The notes below the pieces were generated by a model. It worked only from the letters and a program-made list of their open reading frames with translations, had not been told where the DNA came from and made no database searches. A DNA stretch of 64,000 bases from Amanita rubescens (Eukaryota > Basidiomycota > Agaricomycetes > Agaricales > Amanitaceae). Below are positions 1 to 10,528 of the stretch, in pieces (the first letter of the stretch is position 1; every line of letters starts with the position of its first letter). The translations under genes and the position numbers were made by a program. The DNA is taken from assembly GCA_015039365.1 (NCBI GenBank), contig WION01000232.1, forward strand, positions 20,677 through 84,676, in the 5' to 3' direction.

Positions 1-1290
1 GAAGGAGATAAAGATCAAGAACCCGATCTATCCCTTGATTTTCTCAGTGACCTTTCAGTTGGAACGACACCAACACCTGCCCAACAACCGACCAATCCCG
101 AACCAGGTCCTTCGAACCCTAAAGAAGAAAAGGACAAAGAAGACCCGTTTGACCCTGACAGAATCGAAGTAGACGAACCTAAACCCGACCCAACTCCACC
201 ACGCAGAGATCCATCACCCCCACCATCACCAAGAATGTCTGGAGGAAGTACAGACCCTATACCCAACCCACGAACCCCTAGTCTCATCGGAGATCTTCCT
301 GAATTCAAAGGGAAGCGAAAGGATGCCAATACATTCATAGAAGACATTGAAATTTTCTTTGACATGAATCCTGAGCGGATGAATACCGACCGCTTAAAAA
401 TCCTTGCCGCCCTGAATAAGATCTCGGATGGAGCTAGACAGTGGAAAAAGAATAAATTAGCAGAACTACGAAAATCTCGCGCCACCACCGAAGAAGGCAT
501 CACGAGACCTGCTTTATTTGATGATTGGGAAGCATTTAAACTGTCATTCTTGACAGATTGGGGAGAAGTCGATCCAAGTGGAAACGCATACACGAAAATT
601 CTCAATCTACAGAACAGATCGTCTATGAAAGGAAAGAAACAGATGACCTTACCTAATTATGTAAATCAGTTCAAGGAACAAATTACGAAAGCCGGAATCG
701 AAGGAGAAGCAGCATTCCATATGTTCGGAAAAGGACTGACAGCACCAGAGTTCGAAAAAGCAATGCTCATGAACCCAAAAATGTTACAAGACTGGTACGA
801 CATTGCTATCAAGCTCGACAACATCCGAACCCATTCATATGCCTATTCACCTTGATCTGGAAATGGTCATTCATCATCCTCTCACAACGACGAATCTTGG
901 GCGATGCAGATTGATCACAAATATCTAGAAAAGGATGAAGATCCAGAATTAGAGCTTATGATCAGATCTATGTCCAAAGAAGAAAGAGAACGCTATATTA
1001 AAGAAGGTTTATGTTTCATCTGCGGAACCAAAGGACACATGTCAGGGCAATGCCCAAAGAAGAAAAGAAACAAAGGGAAAGGCTGATTTAAAGGAGGACA
1101 GAAAAGAGGATTCACGCCCAGACGTCACATTCGAGCCACATCAGATGGTGACGGAAATTGGGAAGAAGAAGAAGTCCGAGAGTCTAAACCAAATTACACC
1201 AAGAACATCCGAGTGCTGATGAAAGGGATGTCAATCGACGAAAAGAATGATCTATTACTATCTCTTGCCGACGATAACGAGGATTTTTAA
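1..1290 (+). pseudogene. gag: Gypsy gag with zinc knuckle, open at left edge
   Basis: One reading frame runs from base 1 to the TAA at 1288-1290, interrupted by TGA at 853-855 and 1084-1086. The N-terminal part seen is Pro/Asp/Glu-rich. The middle (from about 235) is the retrotransposon capsid region, with a PEFKGKRKDANTFIEDIEIF-type start. A CCHC zinc knuckle (C-x2-C-x4-H-x4-C) lies at about 1015-1060. Gag packages element RNA. Both stops fit CGA to TGA changes (arginine expected). The frame ends in a run of T before TAA, where pol overlaps in the -1 frame. Confidence 0.85.
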
Positions 1291-4200
1291 CAGTGGGACT
1301 CATGACAGTGGATGAAATCCCAGAAATATCAGATCCAACTCTCGATATATCTTATGTAACAGTACAATCTATTTCAAAACGAAGATTATCTGTCCCTATC
1401 AAAGTTGAAACTGAAAACGATACTGAAAACCTCATTGCCCTTATCGACTGCGGAGCCGAAGGGATATTTATCGACAAAAGGATAGCACACAAATGGAGAA
1501 AACGAAAAACTCCACGACCAATCAGAGTTTATAACGTCGATGGCACCATAAACAAAGAAGGAGAAATTGATGAACAATGTCTAATCACCTTCGAAATGAA
1601 CGGAAAACGCATGACCGAATGGTTTTACGTATCAGCAATAGGAAAACAAACGATTATACTGGGGCTTCCTTGGCTAGAGAAGCATAACCCTGACGTAAAT
1701 TGGAGAGAAAAGACTCTAGAGTTCCGAGACTCTGAACAGGACAAGATCAAGGCATCACTTCGGAGCATCTGTCAACAGATTGACAGAATAGCTATGCCTG
1801 AATGGGAAGAAGATCTCGTCATCGGATATTTGATGTCACACAAAGGATCACAGACGACAGATCACGGATGGAACACGCGTACATTTGAGGATATAGGAAG
1901 CTGGTCAGAAGACGAATACGACCAAGTAACTATCGCACGATATACACCAGCTCAACAAATGGAACACAAATACCATCAAACAGAGGAGGTTTACACGCTC
2001 CCTCCTGAATACTCGGCATGGAAAGATGTATTTGAGAAAAAAGCAAGTGAACGATTCCCAGAAAGCCAATCTTGGGATCACCAGATAGAACTTCGCGATG
2101 ATTTCATACCAAAAAGAGGAAAAATCTATCCCTTATCTCCAAAACAGCAGAACACACTGGATGAATGGATTAAAGAACACGTCGAAAAAGGCTACATCAG
2201 ACCATCGAAATCACCGCAGGCATCACCTTTCTTCTTTGTAGAAAAGAAAGAAGCACAAAAATTACGACCCTGCCAAGATTATCGATATTTGAACGAATAT
2301 ACTAAACCAAACGCATATCCACTACCTCTTATCTCCGATCTTATGATCAAACTCAAAGATTCGGAATACTTTACGAAACTGGACATCCGATGGGGATATA
2401 ATAACGTTCAAATCAAGGAATCTGACAGATGGAAAGCCGCCTTTATCACCAATCGAGGTTTATTTGAACCTAATGTCATGTTCTTTGGATTACGAAATTC
2501 ACCAGCAACGTTTCAAGCTATGATGGACGATTATTTCAGGGATTTTACAGAAAAAGGATGGCTCGTCATCTACATGGATGACATGCTAATACACGCACGC
2601 ACTAAAGAAGAACTCGAGATTCAAACAAAACAAGTACTTGAACGATTACAGAAACACGATCTTTACCTCAAGCTTGAAAAGTGTAAATTCGCTGCCAAAG
2701 AAGTTGATTTTCTAGGCACCGTCATATCCAAAAACACAATAAAAATGGACCCGATCAAACTTGCCGGAATCAGGGACTGGCCAACCCCTTCTACCGTTAA
2801 ACAAGTTAGATCCTTTTTAGGATTCGGAAATTACTATTGAAGGTTTATTTTCGGATTCGCCCACCTTGCACGACCCCTGCATGACCTAACAAAGAAAAAC
2901 AAACTATGGACATGGACCGCAGAATGCCAAGTCGCATTTGATCTATTAAAAGAATGCTTCACATCCGCACCTGTCTTAATGATGCCCAATGTTAACAAAC
3001 CCTTTATTCTACAAATGGATGCATCAGACCGCGCTATCGGAGCAGTTCTCATGCAGAAAGATGACAATGGCGACTTACACCCATGCGGATATCTATCCCA
3101 TGCTTTAACACCGACTGAAACACGATGGCAAATCTACGACCGAGAGTTATTCGCCATTTACTACGCTCTTTACAACGAATGGAGATACCTACTTGAAGGA
3201 GCAGAACACCCTGTCATTATTCACTGCGACCACAAGAATCTACTCTACTATCGAGAACCACAACGTCTTACGAACCGCCAAGCACGATGGTGGAACGACT
3301 TGTCTCGATTTAATATTAAATTAACCCACGTCCCTGGAGCAAAACTAATAATAGCGGATACTCTATCCCGCCGACCCGATCATATGACAAAAGACGAACC
3401 AGAAGAGTTAATAACGATGCTCCCAAAAGAACTCTTTGTTCGCACAATCGCCGAAGATCTCCGTGACAGAGCAATAGAAATAACTGTCAAAGACGAATTT
3501 GCTCAATCAATCAAGAAATGTCTAAAAGAAAAAGGAACACCACCTTTACGCACTGCCCTTTCTGACTGGACCCTTGACGATGAATTAATCCTGTACAAAG
3601 GGAAATCTTTCATTCCCCCTGATGCCGATCTTTGCTGAGATATTATTAGAGATTTTCATGAATCACCAACAAGCGGACACCCCGGTTTCTTCAAAACACT
3701 CGCCTTATTAAAGGAATATTACTGCATGTCAACAAATGAAATCAAATACACACCCTACTGCCGCACCTCTGATGCCAATCAAGTCTCACGCACACCGACC
3801 CTTTCAACAAATAACTATGGATTTCATAACCGATTTACCCACAAGTAACGGTTTTGATTCTATCTTTATCGTGGTCGATCAAGGACTTACAAAGGGAGTA
3901 ATTCTCATGCCTTGTAATAAAACTATCACTGCCGACGAAACCGCCGACCTCTACATTCGGAATGTATTCAAAAACTTCGGTTTACCCGACATCATGATCT
4001 CTGATCGAGGACCACAGTTCGCATCACATGTCTTTAACGGCATAATGGACTCATTAAAGATCAAACACAAAATGAGTACCGCCTTCCATCCACAGACTGA
4101 TGGACAAACGGAGCGATATAACGCCGAATTAGAAGCTTATCTCTGAATATTCTGTGCCTATGAACCAGATACTTGGAACAAGATGATACCAATAGCACAA

Positions 4201-4848
4201 TTCGCGCATAATTCACGCACTCATGAAGCATTGAAACAATCGCCCTTTCAATTGATGTATGGAACATCCCTGGTTGCACTTCCCCTTGTCTCAAATAAGA
4301 CAAATACACCAACCGCCGATAACCGCATCAACTCCTTGTTCCGCGCACGAGAAGAAGCACTCGCCGCACATGATCTAGCACGAGCTAAGATGATGGAGAG
4401 AACAACGAGAAAGACTAAACCGTTCAAAGTCAATGACAAAGTATGGTTAGAGTCTAGGAACCTGAAGATTCCTTATCAGAGCAGAAAGCTCGCACCTAAA
4501 CGAGAAGGTCCCTTTTCCATTAAAGAAGTCTTAGGACCAGTAACATATCGTCTCACACTACCAAGACAATGGAAAATTCATAACGTATTCCACGCCGCCT
4601 TACTAACGCCGTTCAAAGAAACTTCCTTTCATGGAACAATGGAAACGAGGCCCCCTCCCGATCTAATCGAAGGAGAACAAGAATACGAAGTAGAAGCACT
4701 GCTTGCACATCGCAAGTTTAGAGGGAAATTACAATTCCTTGTAAAGTGGAAAGGCTATGACACCAGCGAAAACACATGGGAACCAGAAAATAACTTGACG
4801 CATATGGAAGACCTCCTTCTAGAATATAAAAGACGAAGGAAACTCTGA
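1278..4848 (+). pseudogene. pol: Gypsy pol: protease, RT, RNase H, integrase, chromodomain
   Basis: The frame is open from 1278 and overlaps gag by 13 nt. Protease has LIDCGAEG, with Cys where Ser is usual after the catalytic Asp. RT carries YMDD at about 2570. RNase H starts at about 3000 with the first Asp in QMDASD. The integrase core shows [15 protein letters not shown] and the Glu in [10 protein letters not shown]. The chromodomain (KWKGY, ENTWEP) is at about 4680-4810 and would steer insertion to marked chromatin. TGA codons at 2838, 3636 and 4144 fall where Arg is expected. A frameshift with a deletion near 3725-3745 removes the Cys pair of the integrase zinc-binding region. Confidence 0.9.
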
Positions 4849-4880
4849 GATGTCATCCACATACCAAGTTACTATGCAGA

Positions 4881-5273
4881 ATGGAAACGACACCACCGAC
4901 GCCGTTCAGCACTTCCCTTGGTCCGAATTTTATGCTGGGGAGACCACCGACACCCGAGTCACCACTTCCGCTGGGCCCCACCGACCTCGACTCGTTCTTC
5001 ATACCACCGACACCGACGAAGAAGACGCTGACCCGAACGACTTCATTGATGTTTCCCACAGATCTCCCGATCAAACCTCGTCTCAGACGATCCCGGTCAC
5101 TCCCACCAAAACCCAGGAAACCCACCACGGAACATCAGAAACTCTGGCTGTACCTGGACGAATTACGGAAGATCGCAATAGCCGACCGATCCCACCTAGA
5201 AACGCTGAAGACATTAGCATTACCTTACATAGAGAGACGGTACTTGCCGGTGAAACAACGCAAGAGAGGCTGA
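4881..5273 (+). CDS. Small Pro/Thr-rich ORF after the Gypsy chromodomain
   Basis: 130-residue ORF starting 33 nt after the pol stop, with ATG at 4881. It begins METTPPTPFS, is rich in PPTP motifs and ends in a basic helix-like segment (LPYIERRYLPVKQRKRG). I do not recognise a domain. An overlapping frame (4850-5374) is also open. I prefer this one because its composition and C-terminus look protein-like while the other is an irregular Thr/Asp mix. It is on the sense strand inside the element, so it is probably an element ORF or the C-terminal remains of one. Expression is unknown. Confidence 0.45.
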   Translation: METTPPTPFSTSLGPNFMLGRPPTPESPLPLGPTDLDSFFIPPTPTKKTLTRTTSLMFPTDLPIKPRLRRSRSLPPKPRKPTTEHQKLWLYLDELRKIAIADRSHLETLKTLALPYIERRYLPVKQRKRG

Positions 5274-5671
5274 CTTGGGGTGCAGCCTCCGAGATGCGAT
5301 GCGGCCGGCGAGTTCGGCAGCACCGAAAGGTGCTCGTCCGAGCTCGGTCGCACTTGTTGAGCTCGGAAAGTTGATGCGCAGTGCGGGGGAGAAGAAGATC
5401 TATAAAACTAACTACGACAGGGTATATAAACTACATGCCTCGTGTGCTACGTGTGTAATACGGTCCGAAACGTATCCGATACCGAGTCTCGGAGCTCCGA
5501 TCCGAGGTTCCGAGTCTCGGAAGCTTGAGCGAGGGTTTCGGCAAGGTTTGAGTATCGATTCCAGCATAGCCGGAATCGATACGTTACACCGGTCACGCTT
5601 CGACTCAATCTCATAACGAACCTATTCGAGGCAACAACCAGAGTCACGGTACAGATGGGACTAACCGCGAT
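5274..5671 (+). other. Spacer between two 3' ORFs of the Gypsy element
   Basis: No convincing ORF. The stretch holds short self-similar runs built on 'gagttcggcagc/gagctcggtc' and 'ccgagtctcggag' and looks like untranslated element sequence. Confidence 0.4.
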
Positions 5672-6949
5672 ATGGCTGGCTCCATCATACAAACCACCCC
5701 CGATCTCTATTTCAGTTATCACGGAATTACTACTTACACCAAGGTTAGAGACCGCGTCACTCTGATCTGTAACGCCGCTAGATTACAAGTCGACATCTTT
5801 GACCAAGAAAGGATAGCTCGAGTCTGGCGACTCCTCATGGATTTCCGAACCGCCACTACCCTTGCCGGTCAAGCCCGAGATCAGTACAACTATCACTGTG
5901 CCGACTTAATCGAAACGTTTGTGAACGTTACGTCACTATACTGGGAAGACGTTCATCCGAAAGGAGGAAATCTAGATCAACTGGCGATAGATCTATTACG
6001 ACGACTTCTCACAGCTGACGTCGAGCGCTATATCATCCTTGCTATAGAAAGCATCGACGATCAAAGGTTTGGACTAAAAATACAACCTCACGATCAGAAT
6101 AACCGCATCGCTGTCAACCATTGGTTTCGCGCTACCGAAGCTACACCCGACCGACACCGAGCAACTAGATGCATTATGGAGACAGATCGTAAATCGAGAG
6201 AAATCTGGTGCCTCACCGGAAAGATCCGAGATCTCTTGTCCAGTATCCAAGGAGACACAGAATGGACCACAGCCGAATTCGCAGATGGAGTTCCCTTGCA
6301 TCAACTCACTAGCGACCACATTGCGCAGATCAATAATGCGATCAGCGATCTCGATCTTCATCGCCGAATCCGTACAACAGGCGATCTCATTGAGGAAGAA
6401 CCGAAACGAGATAAGAAGGCTCCTCCTCCTCCTCAATCCACATCACCCCCAACCACCACCGTTATTCGCCACGGAGTCTGGAATATTCCTGTCCCCACTA
6501 CTCGACGAAACGACTCTCCGCCTTCTCGACGACCTACGACCCGCAGTATGACTAATGCCGCCAACCAATGCCCCCACCACTACAACCGCTGCATTCACTG
6601 CCGAGGTAAACATGCCTCTGAGGATCACCATCTCGCTACTACAATTCCTCCTGTGTCTACTCTATCTACACGCGCTCCCACGCGCCGACACGATCCGACA
6701 CCCGGTCCTTCCACTAAGAAGAAAGGACGTTCTCGAGCTACCACAGATACCGCCAATACCCCCGCTTCCACTAGCCGCTGCCCTCATCAGCCGAAGAAGA
6801 AGGGAAAGAAGAAGGCACACCACGCGTCACAGTGTCAGGCATGTGTCAATGGACGACAGTGCGACGGAGCCGACGACGACGCCTGCGACCTTTATGGTGA
6901 CTACGGCTATCAGCACGACGACGTCGCCATGCACAACATGAACACTTGA
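5672..6949 (+). CDS. Third ORF of the Gypsy element in the env position, Cys/His and Pro/basic-rich
   Basis: 425-residue intact ORF on the sense strand between the chromodomain and the 3' LTR. Residues 1-230 look globular and helical. Residues 245-300 are Pro/Ser/Arg-rich. At about residues 300-325 there is a Cys/His cluster (CPHHYNRCIHCRGKHASEDHH), then basic KKKGK tracts and a second Cys cluster with an Asp-rich tail. No signal peptide or membrane segment is visible, so it is not an envelope protein. Unlike gag-pol it has no internal stop, which suggests selection or chance. The function is unknown; Cys/His plus basic tracts suggest nucleic-acid binding (inference). Confidence 0.6.
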   Translation: MAGSIIQTTPDLYFSYHGITTYTKVRDRVTLICNAARLQVDIFDQERIARVWRLLMDFRTATTLAGQARDQYNYHCADLIETFVNVTSLYWEDVHPKGGNLDQLAIDLLRRLLTADVERYIILAIESIDDQRFGLKIQPHDQNNRIAVNHWFRATEATPDRHRATRCIMETDRKSREIWCLTGKIRDLLSSIQGDTEWTTAEFADGVPLHQLTSDHIAQINNAISDLDLHRRIRTTGDLIEEEPKRDKKAPPPPQSTSPPTTTVIRHGVWNIPVPTTRRNDSPPSRRPTTRSMTNAANQCPHHYNRCIHCRGKHASEDHHLATTIPPVSTLSTRAPTRRHDPTPGPSTKKKGRSRATTDTANTPASTSRCPHQPKKKGKKKAHHASQCQACVNGRQCDGADDDACDLYGDYGYQHDDVAMHNMNT

Positions 6950-6976
6950 ATGTTTTGTTGTTGCGGTCAACAACGT

Positions 6977-6985
6977 AGGGGAGAG
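6977..6985 (+). promoter_or_regulatory. Polypurine tract of the Gypsy element
   Basis: Purine run aggggagag four bases upstream of the 3' LTR start, the expected site for plus-strand priming. Confidence 0.7.
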
Positions 6986-6989
6986 CTAG

Positions 6990-7440
6990 TGTTACAACAC
7001 GGTACGGACTCCCATATTATGCTTACATGACACGTCGGACATGTTTATTTTCTTATGCATACCTTATTCGTCGTCCCCCTTATGCTTGATTCATACGGAC
7101 TAACTCGTTCCCTTTCTTATACCATCCCTTGTTCCACATATGACGCCGTCCTTGTACTTACTTTCGTACTTACCATTATTCATTAATTAGTACGTCTCAT
7201 TGTACTTGCTAGTATAAATACCGCATGTATTCTAGAGTCGAACCCTAAGTTCGACTTAGCTGTTTATTGTCATCTGGCAATATAACCTTACTCTTAACTC
7301 ATCTACCACAATCGTCCTCAGATCCTAAGTCAACGTCTTGACTTAGTATTGAACTTATAATCTTAACGTTTGACTTAAGACTTGTAATCGTGACTAGAGT
7401 TGCCGCTGCAACTTAGGTTGAGATTAACGAGTTCGTAACA
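6990..7440 (+). repeat. 3' LTR of the Gypsy element, 451 bp
   Basis: Bounded by the inverted termini TGTTAC and GTAACA, directly after the polypurine tract. It contains a TATA-like box (tagtataaatacc, about 7210) in the right place for an LTR promoter. Right of base 7440 the sequence is homologous to other zinc-finger gene copies, which fixes the border. Confidence 0.85.
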
Positions 7441-8053
7441 ACTATGACCCAGATGAATCGCCAACAAACATACAATCTAGTGCACCACCGGCTGCAGGCG
7501 GAGGGCCTGCATATTTACTTGGTCTTTGCGGAGAATCCGTCGTGCCTCGCAGTAGAAATATCCATGGGGAGCTTGACAATGTCTTTTCCTCAAATTCGGA
7601 CAATGTGGGGCCAGCTCAGCCGCATAACCTGTTCATCGACAACATGACCAACAACCTGGGAAATGCCGCGAGCGTGGGGCCGCTTACTACCCCCCACGAT
7701 CTGCCACTTGGTGGGGAATCCACCTTCAACGTGCATGGTAATGAGGGTTCCCTGAGACATTTCATGTCAGTGACCTTTACCTTAGTAGCACAAGCGCAGC
7801 TGCAGGACTTGTTAAGCTTGGTCATTGACAACATGGTCGACGACCCAGGAAATGCTACGAGCGAGGGGCATCAGTATGTACTTAACCCTCATAGCCTGCC
7901 GCTTGGTGGGGAAGCTGTGTTTGGTAGTGGGTCCCTTCGTGATACGTTTTATGCCAGTGACTTTTACTTTAATCCAGACAATGTGGCGCCAGCCCAGCCC
8001 AGCCACTCAATCATTGACATCAACGTCAACAGAAGCCCTTTTCCATTCCCATA
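7441..8053 (+). pseudogene. zf1, 5' segment of two-finger zinc-finger gene, cut by two retrotransposons
   Basis: An open frame from 7443 to 8053 (no ATG; the start exon would be left of the Gypsy element) matches exon 2 of zf2 and zf3. It encodes repeats of about 60 residues with the theme HxLPLGGE...NPDNVAPAQP...IDxN, also found in zf3. It continues in frame at 16220 across the Ty1/Copia insertion. The start of the matching region abuts the Gypsy LTR. No stop or frameshift is present, so the gene was probably functional until the insertions. Confidence 0.75.
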
Positions 8054-8460
8054 TGACGAAGAAGACAGGTCTACGCGAGAGCGTGTCCACAGCATGAGCA
8101 GGTGCAATAGCTTACCTATTGCGATATGATCTTAGCACTACCCTTCGGCGTAGTAGTGATAGTAAGAGGAAGAGAATGGATTGTCCTATTCTACGATACA
8201 GGACAGGTTTATATACTAAGAGAGAACAAATATGTGTCTACATATGTGTAAGCGTATAGTATAGATGAGAAAGTATGGCGTGCTAAGCACACCATAAGAT
8301 GTGACCATGAGTCTATCATGATGTCACCATGATATCATAATGAAGTCATTATGATGTCATCTCTATGTCATACATAAAGGATGACGCGAGCGATATGAGT
8401 AACATTGATTGTAGTCAATCAGTAGTTAATCATTCTATAAATATAATTCTATATTTAACA
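8054..8460 (-). repeat. 3' LTR of Ty1/Copia element 1
   Basis: Plus-strand ends TGACGAAG and TTAACA. Nearly identical to 15808-16214. Contains hairpin-forming stretches such as tatggcgtgc/gcacaccata (about 8276-8298) and cactac/gtagtg (about 8137-8158). Confidence 0.95.
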
Positions 8461-8472
8461 CACCCCTTCGCT
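8461..8472 (-). promoter_or_regulatory. Polypurine tract of Copia element 1
   Basis: On the minus strand the sequence just before the 3' LTR reads gcgaaggggtg. The equivalent site in Copia element 2 reads cgaaggggag. Confidence 0.6.
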
Positions 8473-8482
8473 TAGATATCCT

Positions 8483-10500
8483 TTATTTAAAGTCTATAAT
8501 GTTCTCATCATAGAAAGGATCTATAGCAGATTCAAAATCGTCAATGAGATTTTCTAGAAGTTCCATCAACTTCTCATGTGATAGACGGTCTATTCCATCT
8601 AATTCAAGATCTTGCCAATCAAGAATTAATTTCGTCAAATCACGAATTTCATCAGAATCCATCCTATCTGGTTTTCTGATTAAGGAATTTGTTGAAGTTG
8701 GATATTCTTCTAAAGAAAGTCCCAATCGTTCTCTAAAGAATTTGACGTTTTCAAAGGATAAATTCTTAGTCATGAGATCCGCATTTTGTTCATTTGTTGG
8801 TATATATTTGAGGACTACCTTTTTAGTCTCGATCAACTCGCGAACGAAATGATAGCGAATATCAATGTGTTTGGAACGATGTTCTTGTGCAGGATTTTGT
8901 GCCCAAAATATAGCGCCTTGGTTATCTACGCTAAGTAAGATGCTTTTAATGGGTGCACCTATTTCGTAAAATAGATTTTCAACCCATGCAATTTGTCTTG
9001 CAGCATCTGATAAAGATATGTATTCTGCTTCAGTCGAAGACAGAGCTACAGTCTTTTGTTTTCTACTCGTCCAAGCTACCGCACCACCAGCTAACATTAA
9101 GACATAACCGTTTATAGATCGTCGTGTATTACGATCAGCGGCCCAGTCAGCGTCAGCGTAGGCTCTAAATTTATTATTGCCTTTGGCACTATAAACGATT
9201 TTGACGTTTAAGGTATGAGCAATGTATTTGACTATATACAAGGCCTTTTGAATGTGTTCTTGGGACGGGTTTGATGAAAATTGGGACATCAAAATTACTG
9301 CATAGATTATATCAGGCCTAGTTCCTAAGGTGAGATATAGAAGGGATCCTATTATCTGTTGATAATAAGAACGTTCCTGTGGTGTGCATTCTCCTTCATT
9401 TTTTATAGGAGCATACCCAGCAGGTAACGGTGTGCGTACAGACTTGCAATCTTCAAGTCCAAATCGCTTAACAACCTTCAAGGCATAAGGACCTTGATCT
9501 ATGACTAAGAATCCTAAATCACGGTTGTAATTGACTTGGATTCGTAAATACTCTTTGATCTTTCCAAGATCACGACATTCCCACATCTCCATAAATTTCT
9601 TTTTAATGGATGCGATGGTGGAATCATCATTTCCCATAAAGAGTATATTGTCGACATACAATATGCATATCGTGATAGTATTCTTGCCTTTACGAACGTA
9701 AACGCCAGAATCAGACAAGCATCATTCAAAATGTAATGATTTCAACGATTTATCAGCTTGTTTATTCCAGGCATATGATGCCTGTTTCAATCCATATATG
9801 GCTTTCCTCAGCCTATATACTTTAGATTCTTGTCCTTTTACAACGAAACCTTCTGGCTGGGCCATGTAAATATCTTCATCAAGATCGCCATATAAGAAGG
9901 CAGTTTTTACATCTAGGGCTTGTATATCCCAGTTTTCAAGCACTGATGTGGCCAGAAGTATTTGGATTGTTTCATATCTCGCTACAGGCGAGAATGTTTC
10001 GTCGTAATCTAATCCGGGACGTTGACTAAAACCTTTAGCTACGACGCGAGCTTTTTTGCAGTCCATCGGTTTTTAAGTCGAAAACCCAACGACATCTGAT
10101 TAGGTTTCGTCCTTTTGGAAGATCAACTAACTCCCAAATATCTCTAGATTGAAGAGATTTAAATTCGTCATCCATTGCAATCTTCCATTGTTTATACAAT
10201 TGAGGATTACTGGAGCGCATTTTAGATATATCTCTATAGTCATATGGAATGTTATCAACAAGGGGAACAGCCGCTTTTAGAAGGAAATGAAGGAATTCAT
10301 TCCCAGATTCATTAATCATTCGAGTTAAATGATCATGTTCCGCAGATTTTAATTCAGACTTTAAAGCGAAGATTTCTTTGAGTAGAGAAGCAGATTCATT
10401 CATTCTATCAGGGTTCCTGTCTGCTGACGGTGGATCCTGAGTCGAAGAACTCGGAGTTTTATCTTTTAACTGCTCTCGTAAAGCTATCTCGCTTTTGCTG
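8483..10500 (-). pseudogene. pol: Copia element 1 reverse transcriptase and RNase H
   Basis: Three consecutive pieces. 10500-10035 carries the start of RT (WVFDLKTDG). 10066-9722 has ARVVAKGFSQR, the Asp of VKTAFLYGDL and LKQASYAW. 9718-8483 has the active-site YVDNILF (Asp-Asn where Asp-Asp is usual), ADADWAADR, SSTEAEY and the RNase H end KHIDIRYHFVRE. 9718 continues the previous frame after an in-frame TGA (9722-9724) where Arg is expected. The other breaks are one- or few-base shifts. RNase H is followed by a charged tail of about 60 residues not needed for catalysis. Confidence 0.85.
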
Positions 10501-10528
10501 AATTTCTGCTTCTATTTGTGCAGGAGTT

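Larger units (their letters stand above)
1..7440 (+). mobile_element. Ty3/Gypsy chromovirus LTR retrotransposon, 5' end outside window
   Basis: Order on the plus strand is gag, protease, reverse transcriptase, RNase H, integrase, chromodomain, two extra ORFs, polypurine tract and 3' LTR. The 5' LTR lies left of the window. The right end is set by the LTR terminus at 7440, where sequence homologous to the zf2 and zf3 genes begins directly, so the element sits inside a zinc-finger gene. The five bases after the LTR (7441-7445, ACTAT) are a candidate target duplication, but the other copy is not visible. Coding is broken by five in-frame TGA codons and one deletion/frameshift, so this copy is not autonomous as read. 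Confidence 0.93.

Noticed and set aside
15..605. 196-codon minus-strand ORF over gag
   Set aside because: Exact shadow of the gag frame with Ser/Gly composition typical of an antisense read.
853..4146. Alternative genetic code with TGA read as an amino acid
   Set aside because: The residue expected is Arg, host genes here end in TGA (zf1 at 16710), and other genes contain no internal TGA.
4850..5374. 174-codon ORF overlapping the 4881-5273 ORF
   Set aside because: Irregular composition; the other frame has repeated PPTP motifs and a plausible helical C-terminus. Neither is proven.
5672..6949. Envelope gene for the Gypsy element
   Set aside because: No signal peptide, no membrane-spanning segment, no fusion-like hydrophobic stretch.
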